From Sclerodactyla briareus (taxonomy: Eukaryota; Echinodermata; Holothuroidea; Dendrochirotida; Sclerodactylidae): a DNA stretch of 64,000 nt. The stretch lies in assembly GCA_026419785.1 (NCBI GenBank), contig JAODTK010004287.1, forward strand, positions 104,606 through 168,605, read 5' to 3'. A program made the position numbers and the translations under genes. Every line of letters begins with the position of its first letter. Within the stretch, counting starts at the first letter, position 1. Of this stretch, positions 36,080 through 47,746 are shown one piece after another. Under the pieces are notes generated by a model. The model worked only from the letters and a program-made list of their open reading frames with translations, ran no database searches and was not told the origin of the DNA.

Positions 36080-36420
36080 CCTATCGTCTTTTTTGGATTA
36101 GGAATAACATACATCTTTGCTATTATAAATAACGGTCCCCTTTCGCGTTTATGAATTACGGACTCTTTCCCAGTATGAATATTGGACCTTTTTTTACATA
36201 TGAACATCAGACCTTCGTGCTCTGTTTTGAATAAAAGACCCTTTTTGATAATTATAAAACGGACCTTTTTGGATCATTATGAATATAGGACCTGGTGAAT
36301 AAAAGACCCTTTTTATATGAATAACGACCTTTTTTTCGGAAAATTGAAACGTTATGAATGACGGGCCTATGAAAAAAAAGCAGTATGAAAAAAGTCTTAT
36401 GAATAGCGGGGTGCGGTCCC
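36080..36420. repeat. Minisatellite, right part (unit about 27 bp)
   Basis: About ten imperfect copies of 'tatgaataacggaccctttttc', with increasing divergence rightward, continuing the array interrupted at 33,490. Confidence 0.75.
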
Positions 36421-37879
36421 TGTGAGGAATGACACTTTGCGATAAGATCTGCCATATCACTTATAGGTGGTACATGCGGACTATTGCGGATCGAGATACT
36501 ATACCGCGACAAAGTACACAGAATTAATCGGGTATTTGAACCCCAAGATTACTAGAAATAATCGTTCTGGTCAGTTTTGTAACAATGCGGCACTGCAAGT
36601 TTGTAAGCGTGGAGCGCACGGTTTTGGCTAGGGGGTGGGCCAATGGAAACGTGGATTTTCATTTTTATACCCCAAGATCAACTGAAAAGGTATTCTTCTG
36701 GCATCAAAATGAACAACCTATGTGATATTTTTGGGCGCAAGTTGTTCAAATTTGGACTAATGCGCTGCATGCAGCATGGATCCGGGGGGGGGGGCTGTTC
36801 GGAACCGAGCGCCCCTAAAAAAGTGGTTTCGGGTACACCGGATAAACGGATATAGCACTTCCCTGAGCTTAACACTTTAGCTCAACTTTTACCATGACAG
36901 GATGGGGTACGGCTGTCCTTGGGACAATGTTTTGGGATAAGGCAGACGTTTCCATGTTGGTCTCTAAACAACTCGACATCGCGATTTCTAAACGACGCGC
37001 CACTAGAGGTGATGTGAACCACAAATGTGGTCTTTGAAAACTGCCGTCGGATTATTTCCGAAGGCGGGGGGGGGGGGGGGGTTGCGACAAAGCGGGCATA
37101 GTCTCGATTGTTGCAGTCGACGTTAATAGGCGTTTCAGACAACACGACTAGACTGATGCTAGACAACATTCATTACAATAAGGCCAACAAACTTCTTCCA
37201 CAAGACATGGTCAACTGCAAAAGCTACAAACCCAAAAACCAAAAAACAAAAAAACAAATGTCAAGGCGTCGCAGATGTCCGTGGTTCTTAAAAAAATGTT
37301 TTATAAGAAAGGGTGGCACATTTCGTTTCACTTAATCTTCGGAACAGGAAAAATACAGAACAAAATAAACTAGCTCTTACCAGATTGCATAATACAGCCC
37401 AAGGAGCTGGTCCTAACCACCAATGGAAATACACAATTGGGCAGGAGTCACGGGATGATGGGATGCGATGCCACGGGTGAAAGACGATGGACATGATTAC
37501 CCGGTCTGATGCTAAGTATGGCAGATCGAAAATAGATTCACGTATATACCGTGAGGATGGGGTGCGGAGGGATGTAGGGAAAGAAGACAATGACAGAATG
37601 GTAACATAAAGGACAAGGATGAATATGAAAGTGAAAAGTGGCAATGCAATAATGAGAAAATAAACAAGAAACTACATAGTTCGTTAAACAAGAACTTACC
37701 TAGTCGATGTTGATCGTCACTTTACGACGAGGTGATGAGTTAGAGGTGATGTGAGAAACGTCCCCGAATTTTCACTGAGTGTATTTATAAAACAGTACAA
37801 AGAAAAGGCTCATCAGTAATAAACAATAAACTCCAACACGTAAATAAACTATGGAGCAGCTTGGAACCACAGTATATAC
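36421..37879. other. Intergenic and possible DIRS 3' untranslated region
   Basis: Contains two long G runs (36,782-36,792 and 37,066-37,081). The segment from about 37,340 ('ctcttaccagattgcataatacagcccaag') to 37,880 lies directly downstream of the DIRS coding region on its strand and may be its untranslated or terminal-repeat part. I could not pair it with an inverted copy. No host gene is supported. Confidence 0.35.
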
Positions 37880-40290
37880 AAATATGCGGCAAACTCAGGA
37901 CTCCATATTGAGAATGTCAAGGAGTTGAAGCGTCTGGACTCTCTTGGCTGAAACCAGAGCTTTTAACATTATCAACTTGAATGTAAGAGCCTGAGGGGCA
38001 AAGTTTCTAATGGGTGTAAGCTACGCAAGTAATTCGAACACATGAAATGTCCCATATGTTAGTGTACCTGCTTTTAGGAGGTCGGGGTTAGAAAACACCC
38101 TTTAGAAACCATGCAACCAGAGGCTGGGATCCATGGTCCCTGAATCGTCACATGTTGTAAGAGCTGAAACGGCACCCGCGCCTGTGTTGAGCAATTGTAC
38201 CCCAGCCAGAGTTAAAAGAGAACCGTTAGGAACTGCATAGCAAATCTGACGGATGGAGAAAAAACATCATACCCTTTGTCCTGACAAAACTGTCCTATTT
38301 TTGCAAGGACTTCCCGACCAGAGGCATGCCATGTAGCACAGCTGTTGCCAATGGGGTGGGGGTGTACTTCCTGCAATGAAACGATGGTCAATGTTGGTGG
38401 CGCGCCTGGAGTACCGATGATCATGCTCAACAACGAAGCAAACGACACTTGTGTCGGCCAAACAGAAGGTATCACTATTCCTGTCGCTTTGTCCCTCCGA
38501 CCTTGTGCCAGCGCTCCGATCATGCTGAACGGAGGAAAAGCATAGGAGAAATATGTTGACCAATTCATTGAAAATGCATCAATGAAAGACGCATTCGAGT
38601 CTTGACCCCTACGAGAACAAAGGGGGTCAGTTGCTTGTTCAAACTAGAATCTCTGAGAAAAAAAAAATCACTGAGAAAATGGTGGAGTCTAAATCACTCG
38701 TGTTGCTATTGGACTGACGGGAGAGCAAATCTGCCTCCGTGTTCTGCTTCCCTGGGACAAATACGCATGATAGCCACATGTGCCTCTCACGGCACCAGAG
38801 CCAAATCTCTTTGGCGACTGCATTGCTTTCCATCGAGTGGGTACCGCCCATGGCATTAATATAAGAAATTGCAGTGGAGTTGTCACTCATAATTCGAATA
38901 TGTTTGCTTTGGAGCTGCGCGCATAAGCTTTTCAAATCCATGAAGATTGCCTTCAGCTCAAGCACGTTAATGTGCTTCTCACTTTCCGAGGGAGACCACC
39001 CTCCAGCCGCTTCCATTCCAGTGGTGGCACAGTAGGCACCCATCAGATTCGGATGTAATAGTGAAATGTACCTGCGGATCTTGTTCTATAATTGGCATAT
39101 ATGCAGCTGGTAAATTATCCACCCACTCACCCCTGCACTCTGAGAAATACTGATAGTAGCGTTATAATCCCCGGAATTATGCCTTAACGCCTGGACTTGT
39201 CCATTTCTAAATGGCGATAGAAAAGTTGACCATACCGCACCCCAGAGTAACGAAACTAGGATGCCTATAATGCAGGCTAATTCTCGATTTGTGAAACAAC
39301 TGCGTGCCCTGAATTTCAACATTTGGTTCGGGACTGTACCGACCTTCTCTTTAGTAGGACGAACCACCTTAATACTCGAGTCTTTCAAACCCAAGAAAAA
39401 CTAACACCTGTGTGGGTTCCCGGACTGATTTGTCCTCATGGATAACGAATCCAAGGTTTTGAAACGAATATTCAGCTGCCTTGACAGCTTCCACACATCC
39501 CTCATACGTTTCATGCACAAACAAAGAGTCATCAACCAGACAAAGCTGCCCCTGGCACCGTAGTGTTGAAAAACGTAGCAGTTTTTTTAGACTAAATTCA
39601 GGGCAGTTTTTAGGGTGTCCATTTTGAAATGGTGGTACTGGACATGGCCATTGAACTCTTTCAAGTTCAAGATCATACGATGACTTTCATCTTTCTTGGG
39701 GCGGAGAAAAATTGGGGATAGAAATTCTCCTTCCGCATGCACGGCCAGTTCAAGGACAGCTTTTTTCATTAGCTCACCAATTTCTGCCTGAATTAACCTT
39801 GCCTCCTTATCAGACATTCTTGTCATTACAGTTGCGAAACGTTGCATTGGATCCCCCTACTCGAATTCAATATTATACCCCGAAACGATCTGCAGGATGA
39901 ACCTGTCAGACGTGAGGGCTCTCTAATTGGGGGGGGGGGGGATTTCGAATTCTCCCTGCTATGGCCTTAGTAGTGCTTACAGAATTATGCGGGCGACATA
40001 AGAACATTTGGCATACCTCACCTCTTTTCTCTACATCTTCAGGTTTCTGCCGTACTGCTGTCGGCTCTGCCATCGGCCTTCCCGAAAAAGGCCTCCTGTA
40101 GGGATGGGAACGGCCTCTCGTGGCATGCCCCCGACCACGCCCTCTACCAGGTTGGTATGTTGATGGGTACTTTCTAGTTGGCTTCCCATCCGAAGTTAGA
40201 GGGCCAAACACCGCTCACTGACTTTCCTAGCATCTGCAATGGCTGTGACCTTTTGCGTGACGTCACTGCCAAAAGTTATCGCAGTAAACG
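37880..40290 (-). mobile_element. DIRS-type tyrosine-recombinase retrotransposon: gag C-terminus, RT, RNase H, recombinase box I
   Basis: Reading the minus strand, a gag tail with an Arg/Gly-rich stretch (KYPSTYQPGRGRGRGH, 40,150) is followed by the RT start EGEFLSPIFLRPKKD (about 39,730). The palm region reads 'LCLVDDSLFVHETYEG', with a VDD box, at about 39,510. Next are the RT thumb 'LGFVIHEDKS' and a connection domain. RNase H follows with HINVLELKAIFMDL, the Asp in DNSTAISYINAMGG, and PGKQNTEADLLSR (38,700-38,970). 'FSMNWSTYFSYAFPPFSMI' (about 38,540) is the domain between RNase H and the recombinase in DIRS elements. The recombinase starts with 'ALVSAKRVQTLQLLD' (about 37,930), box I with Arg, and then stops. 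The HxxR and Tyr boxes are missing. RT motif A and the sequence around it (about 60 residues) are also missing between 39,590 and 39,560. The element is therefore defective. Confidence 0.85.
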
Positions 40291-41020
40291 GTATCAACCA
40301 CGATATCTAACATACGCAAACTGGTATCACGTTACAAATTAGGTATGTGGGTTGCACATATGGGGAGGATGACCCCTATTGTTTTTTGGTGCCCGTTCAA
40401 GTTCATCAGTCACGAGAGGGCAAAGTTCAAAAAGTTTGTCAGTACGATATCTAACGAACGCGAGTATCATCAAGTTCAAATTGGGTATGTGGGTAGCATG
40501 TATGGTGAGGATGAACCCCTATTGTTTTTTGGTATCAGGTCAAGGTCATTCAAGGTCACCAACGGGGAAATCGTCATATATCTCTTCAACGAAACATTTT
40601 GGAGGACTGTCGTAATTAAAAGTTTCGTTCGTCTGGGGGAATACATATGGTGACCGACCTTGACCTCATGTGCTTTTACCTCAGTTGACCTTTTGACCTG
40701 GTTATTTTGCATGCTCTTTTGTGATGGCCAAATGCGTCTTGTTAAGACAACAAAAAAGTCAATGACACTACCATACTACGATACTCTTATCACAAGCTAT
40801 CTCAATGAATGTGAAGGTCAAGACAGCTAAAACACTGAAACGTGGATAAATTTGGCATTTGACATCTGCTCGTCAGCATGATATCTAATGAATGCAAATA
40901 TCTATTAAGTTCAAATTAATGTGTGGATTGTACACATGATGAAGATTAACCCTATTGTTTTTGGTATCAGGTCAAGGTCATTCCAGGTCATCATAGGACA
41001 ACCCTTATATCTCTACAACG
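40290..41020 (+). repeat. Satellite with TCAAGGTCA motifs (family S4)
   Basis: Units share 'acgatatctaacgaacgc.a.tatca.caagttcaaattgggtatgtgg', 'atgatgaggat.aaccctattgttttttggtatcaggtcaaggtcattc' and 'aaggtcaccaacgg'. Complete blocks begin near 40,300, 40,445 and 40,885. It lies exactly where the DIRS gag reading stops on the minus strand. Confidence 0.75.
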
Positions 41021-41078
41021 ATTCATTGTACAGAGTGAGAACAAGCAAATACCCAACCCAACACCTATTTCCCCCCAG

Positions 41079-41240
41079 TGAAGACAGTACAAATTCTTGA
41101 ATTGTCATTTTATTGTTATTCCTGGATGTCTGATTATTGGACTAACACCAAATATTTCGCCCAATGAAGGCAGTACAAATTCTTGATTTGTGATTTTATT
41201 ATTATGCCTGATATGTTTGAGTACTGGACTTAACCAGTGA
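41079..41240. repeat. 84-bp tandem duplication
   Basis: 'aagacagtacaaattcttgaattgt' at 41,080 recurs as 'aaggcagtacaaattcttgatttgt' at 41,164, with the same 'attttattgttatt..ctg.atgt' continuation. Confidence 0.8.
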
Positions 41241-41241
41241 C

Positions 41242-41470
41242 CAGCCTATATGTACCTCCTGATCAGTAGTGGTGTTGCTACGGGTGGGGGTGGCAATTTT
41301 GGTTGTTCATGCCCCCCCCCCCCCCAGGTTTTCATAGCTAGTCCATTGACACAGCCTATATGTACCCGGGGGGGGGGTGGGGTCCTGATCATTAGTGGTG
41401 GTTGCTTACGGGTGGAGGTGGCAATTTTGGTTGTTCATGCCCCCCCCCCCCCCAGGTTTCATAGGCAGCT
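41242..41470. repeat. 110-bp tandem duplication with C and G homopolymers
   Basis: 'cagcctatatgtacc' at 41,242 and 41,352, each followed by 'tcctgatca.tagtggtg' and 'ggtggcaattttggttgttcatg', then a run of 14-15 C and 'aggttt'. Confidence 0.85.
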
Positions 41471-43969
41471 TATGTAAATTGAAAAATGTAGCCCTATTCG
41501 AAGCCTGCATCACTGTACGAAATATAGAAGACGCGCTCGTTACGTAAAGGGCAAAATAAGAATGGTGTCCCTACGAAGTGTCAATTATGCGTGAGTTTTG
41601 CGGGGCGGGGTTGCAAAAACAGCCCGAGTTACTAGTGAACTGCTAATCAATGAGCTTAACTGATAAACTTGAGCCTATTTTGAACTGAATCACTGTATTT
41701 TTCTTGACAGGAAGAATCGCTTCTTCTTACATATGCTTTTTCCGTTTAGTGTAACATTTTCAACATCTATATGTTTTGTGCCCCCCCCCTCCCAAAAAGG
41801 GTACATTTGCCTCCACTTGCTCCCCCCCCCCCCAAAAAAAAAAAAAAATCAAAGGTAAAAAAAATTGGGGTGCCCTCCACTTGCCTCCCCCCCCCCCCCC
41901 CCTTGGAGGTCTGCGCCGCCACTGCTGATCAGCCACAAGCCTGCTACCCGTTAAATTGAGAATCTCAGTTTTGGGAAATCTTTGGCACAAATTCTACAAT
42001 TAGGCTCCAAGGTAACATGAGCATATGGTTTCCCATCTCTTATGGATAAACCCATCATTAGTTACCTAGCATTAATTAGTTAGCTAGCATAGTTTGCTAC
42101 CCAAATTGAGAGGGTCTGTTCCACCTACGTTTCTCATCCAATCGCTTAGCACCAGTTGCAAATCGTAAAAACTCACCTACTTCTGCTGCATATAGTAATT
42201 CTTTTGTGGGGCTCTTTCGCCCTGGAGCGCATTGAGCATTTAGTTTGGATTCTGCGATTTACAAGACTTATCATTATTATTATTATTATTATTATTATTG
42301 TTGTGTCCGCACGTTTTGCTCAATAGCGAAAAGTGACACGATTATTGTGCCCTTCCCCATTTTCAGAAGCTACCTTGACCCTTGCGTTCTTCTTCCTCCC
42401 AACCCATACCCTCTCACTGCTTTTACACACACCACAGTTAATCCCCTATCAGGGGCTTGTCCATGATCATGGTAATAATACCTAATTGTCAGTCCTGCCT
42501 GTCAAAGTAATTTACATCCTGGAAGTGTGCTTTTTGCATGCGTATAGAAGTGTTAACTTGAATGTGAAACAATCAGATAATCAGTAGACTGAGTGCGACA
42601 GAGATATAATTGGATAACCCACTCTCAATCCTCTGACCATTGCCAATGCCAGGCACCATTCACACTGAATGTCTGACAGGCAGTCAAAAGTTTATTGTAT
42701 GTTTACTCACAGTCTCACACACACAACTTGAGAGAATCCTTTTGGGGATTGCGACCAATGTTGACAGCCAAATTAAAGGCTTATTATATGATAACACACA
42801 ATGTAGGCAGTGACAGTAGTGACTGTGCAAACTGCATATTTTTGCTGGAAAAGTGACAACTGCTAATGGTTAGGATACAACATGTTTGATCATTTGGGCT
42901 CCTGTAAATGAGGTAGGGGTCGCTTTGGTAAATAACATTCATGATGTGATTCAAGGGTGCCCAAAGTCAGTTTGATGTCAGGTGGTTCGTTTTAATCTTT
43001 TGGGACTAGTTGTGAATGAGGTATGGTGTCATTTCCAAATAACATTCATGTGATGCAAGGTCAGAAAAGGTCAATGAGTGGTCATTGTCCTTAGTTTTGA
43101 GTGCAAATCCAATTTTGTAGGCATTCTGTTTTCCATGTTGGATCACAAAGGTATGGGTTCTCACTAGGTGAAAGTTTGTTGGATCACTGCAACAGTGTCC
43201 CTGGTCACAGCGTCCTGACAGGATGTGTACTTTGCTGTGATACTATTAGTACATGAGTGAGAGTAAGAGCACAGACCCAATACTAAACATTTATCTGTTT
43301 TACGTAATTAGGATCTCACGACTGTCAAATTGAGTGTAAATATGGGGTATGTGTGGCACCGTGAGAGAGAAGGTGAATCCTGTAGTTCAGTTGTGAGCAC
43401 CCCAAGAGAAAGGAGCAAAATAAGTCAGGCTAAAAATGACAGTCCCAATCAAGCCCCCACCCCCCCACTTGTGTTCGAATTCATGTGTTTCTGGTTTGAT
43501 TAGGGAAAAACAATCCACATGGCGGCAAGGAGTTGGAGAGGTAGGCCTATGCCATTGCAGTTGTACTGCTGACTCATTTGTGTGAACTTTGAGTTGACCT
43601 TGTTACCTTGTTACCTTGTGGCAGTTTAAGACATGGATGGGACAACCACTGATGGCAAACTCATAGGACTTGGTGAATACAATCCATCCAAGATTCCAAC
43701 CAACTTGAAATTATGCTTGCCTAGGCACTAGGTTGTTGTGTAGTCATGCATATATAGGCCTATCGTTTGGCCTAGCCTAGACCTAGACTGTAATTATTGT
43801 ACACTCAAGCTCAGCCTATATTTTCATGTGGGTGAGGTTCATGGGTCATGTGCAGTGGGAAACATACATAGTCAGTTCAGTCAAACCTGTGTATCAGGAA
43901 GGAAATGCGTCATGTCATATTTTTAGGCGTTTTGTCAAGAAAGATAGTATATTGTTCTAATACTATTCT
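41471..43969. other. Intergenic with C-rich homopolymers and a TTA microsatellite, no gene seen
   Basis: Runs of C and A at 41,780-41,905 carry a near duplication of 'cctccacttgc..cccccccc'. A (TTA)n tract is at 42,268-42,300. A short imperfect duplication ('aaataacattcatgatgtgat' with 'aaataacattcatgtgatgca') is at 42,930-43,060. No exons are supported. Confidence 0.4.
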
Positions 43970-44454
43970 ATTATACTATGCAAGAGAGCAAAGCCACCCT
44001 GGAAGGGGTCATGACCCCCAACGCGGTGAGTCAGAGGCAGGGGGGTCCCGACCCCCAAGTTCCCTCCGTACATAATGGGTTTTCTTCACACGAAACGTTC
44101 ATTCTTGGGGGGGCAATTTTTTATGGCCATTTTTTTTTATACGGGTTCAATTTGGCAATATCCATGGTTGACCTCATATGACTTTTGTATGTACTGCTAC
44201 ATTCCACTAATTTGCATAATTACGCGAACATTAAAAGTTTGTCCTATGTGAACGAACTTGCCGGATGGGGACTTCATTTGTCCCTGAGCAAAGGAGTTCA
44301 TTTTGAAAGTCACTGGAGGACAAATTTGCATACTTTTTGTGATTTCCAAAAGTTGTCAAAATTGAAAAATACTTCAGTTGGTGAATGGGAAGGTCATTTG
44401 TTCTTCTCCAGAAAAACAGTAGAAGGAAGGGGAGGGCCGTGAAGGGAAGGATAT
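43970..44454. other. Repeat-derived segment, no gene seen
   Basis: GC-rich flank 'gggggtcccgacccccaag' (a short palindrome near 44,040-44,062), then AT-rich DNA with 'atttgcataattacgcgaac' and 'caaatttgcatactttttg', satellite-like. It abuts the truncated DIRS gag. Confidence 0.35.
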
Positions 44455-45171
44455 AATTGAAATTCCAAGTGTGCGACATGATGCGACTATTAGAATTTCA
44501 AGTGAACCGACAATACCTAATAGAGGGTTAATACAAGTTTTCTGGTTTGGCCTTAGTAGCCATAGCCTGTCAGCTATGGCTAAGGATCACGACACAGTTG
44601 TTTTGGGTATTGTTCTTCGTGTCAGACTTGAGGTTCGGCCAGATTTCTTGGTTAATCCTGGTTGCCTGTAAGTGCTCCACATTTGCCGGCCGATGGTATT
44701 CGCCATTTTCTGAGCCAGCGGCCCTTCAGCCAGTCCCTCAGAGCAAAGCTCATTGAGCACCTCTTCCAGCTCATCGTGAACAGCAGCACCTACAACTGAG
44801 TCAGCCGTTAGGTCAGCTATCAGCGAATCTACTGCGGCATCCGCCTTGTCGTCAGCCAGCACTGATGATATCTCATCTCCACGACGTCGCCATCGAGAAG
44901 CTCCTCGAGTTTCTTCTCGAGAGAGACGACGACCCTGAAGCGTCCAATGTTGGCACCAACCGCACTTGTTCAGAAGCTGAAAGTTGGGGCCGTTCGTCCA
45001 TGCCCCCCATGCCCCCCCCCCCCCCGAGGGATTGTCCAAACCCGCTTTGGCCGCAAGCTCCGCGAGCTGTTGTTGCATGGCCAATATGCTGCCCTGCAGA
45101 TCTGGGCTTAAGCCACTCGTTCCTGCGCTGTCCTGTGTCGAACCCGCTGTATCATCACCATGATCTAGCAC
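44455..45171 (-). mobile_element. DIRS-type gag, N-terminal part
   Basis: The minus-strand ORF from the ATG at 45,171 runs 194 codons and then continues in another frame to about 44,470. It carries AVDSLIADLTADSVVGAAV, HDELEEVLNELCSEGLAEG and 'PLAQKMANTIGRQMWSTYRQPG', the conserved gag of DIRS-type elements. It then breaks off before the middle of gag. The missing part and the pol genes are not adjacent but reappear 4.2 kb further along the same strand (40,290 downward). Either one element was split by insertion of the S4 satellite block with loss of the middle of gag, or two fragments lie in tandem. Confidence 0.75.
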
Positions 45172-46810
45172 CTCCTCGGTGTGGCCGACTGACAGTCCAT
45201 TGTCACTAGTAGAAGAAATCGAAAGAACGTGCTAACATCCAATATAATATGTTTGTTGGTTTTCAATATGAAAACCCATGGACTGACGAATAATTCTGTC
45301 CTGCGTGATTCATGTCTAGGCAAACAAAACCACATAGATGGCCCGAGCTTCGAGAGGCATATATGGCAGTAAATACCTACAAACGAATCGTACTGTGTGG
45401 TCCGACTAATGTCTAGTCAATTAAAACCACACAGAGGGCCAGCCACGGGACCCAGCGCTCTGAGAGCTTTGAGAGTTATCAAGACTTACCGACGATTCGT
45501 ACCAGATAGCAAAATGTTACAAACATAACAACACCAAATACTCACCACTGTCGAAGCAATCCCGTTCTCCTTCGGAAAAGACAGTTAGGACACACGTTAT
45601 TCCGTGTTGAGAATACTTCGCCACATGTACACTCAATGGCTAATTGCTATGATACTCTAGTACTATGGCGTGCTTTGTGCGAAGGTGTATGCTCGATTGC
45701 ACAAACCCAAAAACCCAACCCAAATCAATATTTATTTGCATCACTTGCCAACCTTACTATTCACTTTTATTGTCTTCATATCAGTTGTGTTGAATATTAT
45801 ATGGGTGTTTTACTTCACTTCATATCTATTTAACCTTTGATTCGTAGCAACTTTAGAAGCATTACTTTCATTAGTCCATCCGAAGCAAAGTCTTGAAAGT
45901 GCTGGTTACTGAACATGTATGAAATCTTAATTGTCAAAACTTAGTAGCTCTCACATTTCGAAAAACGCCATGTGGCAATTGATCATATTCAATAATGGTG
46001 AGTTGCAAATTATGGTGCATGTAGTAGATGTACATTGGACCAAGAGATCTATAAAGAGTGTCAGTAAATTTAGCTGTTTTGTCAGGTGTGCACAGTCCAA
46101 GACCTGTGCGATAATTCACAATACATTCATATAGTCAAATTTGCTGGTGGACAGTGATCAGCTCTGTAACAAGACAGAAAAGCGTGAATTACAATTCCTC
46201 CAGAAGCGAAAAAAACTTATTATTCATGAGTGCGCCATTTTGATTTTGTACAATGGGGTGTATAGAGGTCAATCATTTGAACACCGCTGTAAAATGTGTC
46301 CGCGAAGGACGAAATATATATATTCGGCAGGACAAAATTGTAACCTACACAAAATCCTTGATATGTTTGATAGTTCATCGTGTAAATTCGGTGAAATTGC
46401 GTGATTTATCACTGACCTCTTCATCTACAGAAGCATTGCAGTCGTTGTTATAATGCCGCGTTGACACACACGAACATGTACCCCACGTGGGCCCAGTTGG
46501 AGATGCTGGCTAGGGGGTGGGGGGAGGCCAGCCTTCCAAGATGGTTCATCTTCTCCAGGGAGTGACTCATGATGGCAAATACACCAAAACATTCATTCTG
46601 TGTTTTTGCACGGGTGTTGACATGGCAGAGGGAGAAACAGTTTGTAACGAAGGATTGTGTATAATGTCCAAGTATTTTTGCTAAACATACAATAACCATC
46701 ACCAGCCCCAATCCTTATGTTAGATATCCGTTCATCACTCTTGACAGTATACACAAAACTATGGGTGTATGAACTGTCACGAATAATAATTCTCTATTCT
46801 ATTTGTACAG
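45172..46810. other. Intergenic, possible DIRS 5' region then unique DNA
   Basis: Two related blocks, 'catgtctaggcaaacaaaaccacatagatggccc' (45,310) and 'atgtctagtcaattaaaaccacacagagggcc' (45,410), form a 100-bp tandem duplication upstream of gag. That is a plausible terminal-repeat or promoter remnant. No exon is supported before 46,811. Confidence 0.4.
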
Positions 46811-47600
46811 CATTCCTCGAGCTCAATGCAGCCTTAAAACAGTTAAAGACGAGGTCGGTTTGAAACTGAGGGAATTCTACAAGGATCCGGATGCCTGCCC
46901 CATGAAATTGCAGGTTTTTTTTGCAGGAGTCCAGGTGAGAAGACCCGGAGGTCTGACTAAAGATGTATTCGCAATATTCTGGAATGCCGTAACAAAAAAG
47001 TTTTTGCCGACGAGCAGGTGACCGTTCCATGCATACCCCTGTACAGACTCCGGAAAGAAAAATGGAAGTGCAAGTCCATAGGAACAGCCCTCGCACACAA
47101 AGCAGCCTTGACTGGCACACTGTCATACAGACTGGCAGGCTCTGGGTTGATATCAATGGTATTTGGTTGTGACATCAGCCCCGAGTATCTGCTGAAGGAC
47201 TTCCTGCTGGACATCAACCCAGCTGAAAAGATATTAGTGGACCGAGCCCTGGAGGATTTCGCATCGCTGTCACTGGCTGCCGTAGAGAAGATCGGCAGCA
47301 TTCTTCTGTGCCAATTTTCTCACTGAGCTCGCAAAAGCTCCAGAGAGAGAGAGATCCGAGACCAGGTCCTCGTTATCGCTGAACAGAGGAACAGAGGCTG
47401 ATGATTCTTCAGGCAAGTGGAAGTTGAACTGAAACTTGTGCTGCGTTATCCAAGGAAAATTCGAGTGAGAACTGCTCTAATACATCCGATTATCAACAAT
47501 TGTTTAAGAGCATGGTGCCCGTAGTAAGAAAAAAGTATCCTGAAATTGAACAACTACTGAGATTGTTGTCAGTAAGTCCGCTGAAGGTTCCTTTAGTGCA
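46811..47600 (+). CDS. HECT-like E3 ligase family protein, internal exon(s), cut off by rDNA
   Basis: A clear acceptor (tctattctatttgtacag) ends at 46,810. The exon reads 'LREFYKDPDACPMKLQVFFAG', then 'GGLTKDVFAIFW' and 'IPLYRLRKEKWKSIGTALAH'-like sequence. 'LAGSGLISMVFGCDISPEYLL' (about 47,140-47,195), 'DINPAEKILVDRALEDF', and finally 'SMVPVVRKKYPEIEQLL' and 'LLSVSPLKV' follow. The pattern (an F-x-GE-like turn, GGLT-DVF, an 'IG..LAHG' helix, 'ISMVFG') is that of the HECT-like domain proteins multiplied in lancelets, corals and other marine invertebrates. At least three frame changes occur, at about 46,935, 47,015 and 47,330. The usual catalytic Cys region is not present. The coding similarity ends within about 20 bases of the first rDNA sequence. 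Identification rests on motif pattern only. Confidence 0.5.
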
Positions 47601-47602
47601 CG

Positions 47603-47746
47603 GACGGTCGTCGCACGGCGCAGCGGGACGCGCGTATGACCGTCCGCGTCCGGCCGTCCCTCTTCCCACGAGAGAGGCGCCGGTCGGCGCGGTCGGACGC
47701 CGCTAGCTTCCACGGGTCGCCCCGCGCAACCGAACCGACATGTCCA
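47603..47746 (+). other. ITS2-like remnant before 28S; 5.8S missing
   Basis: About 140 GC-rich bases join the HECT-like exon to 28S. The block 'cggacggtcgtcg..cggcgc' with 'gtccgcgtccg.ccgtccctc' and 'ggtcggcgcg.tcgga.gccgctag' is shared with the two repeat units downstream of 28S (51,937 and 52,373). No 5.8S gene is found upstream, although a normal unit would have one within a few hundred bases. Confidence 0.6.

Noticed and set aside
38602..38859. Plus-strand open frame
   Set aside because: Antisense shadow of the DIRS RNase H region.
44865..45209. Plus-strand open frame of 114 codons
   Set aside because: Antisense to the DIRS gag ORF.
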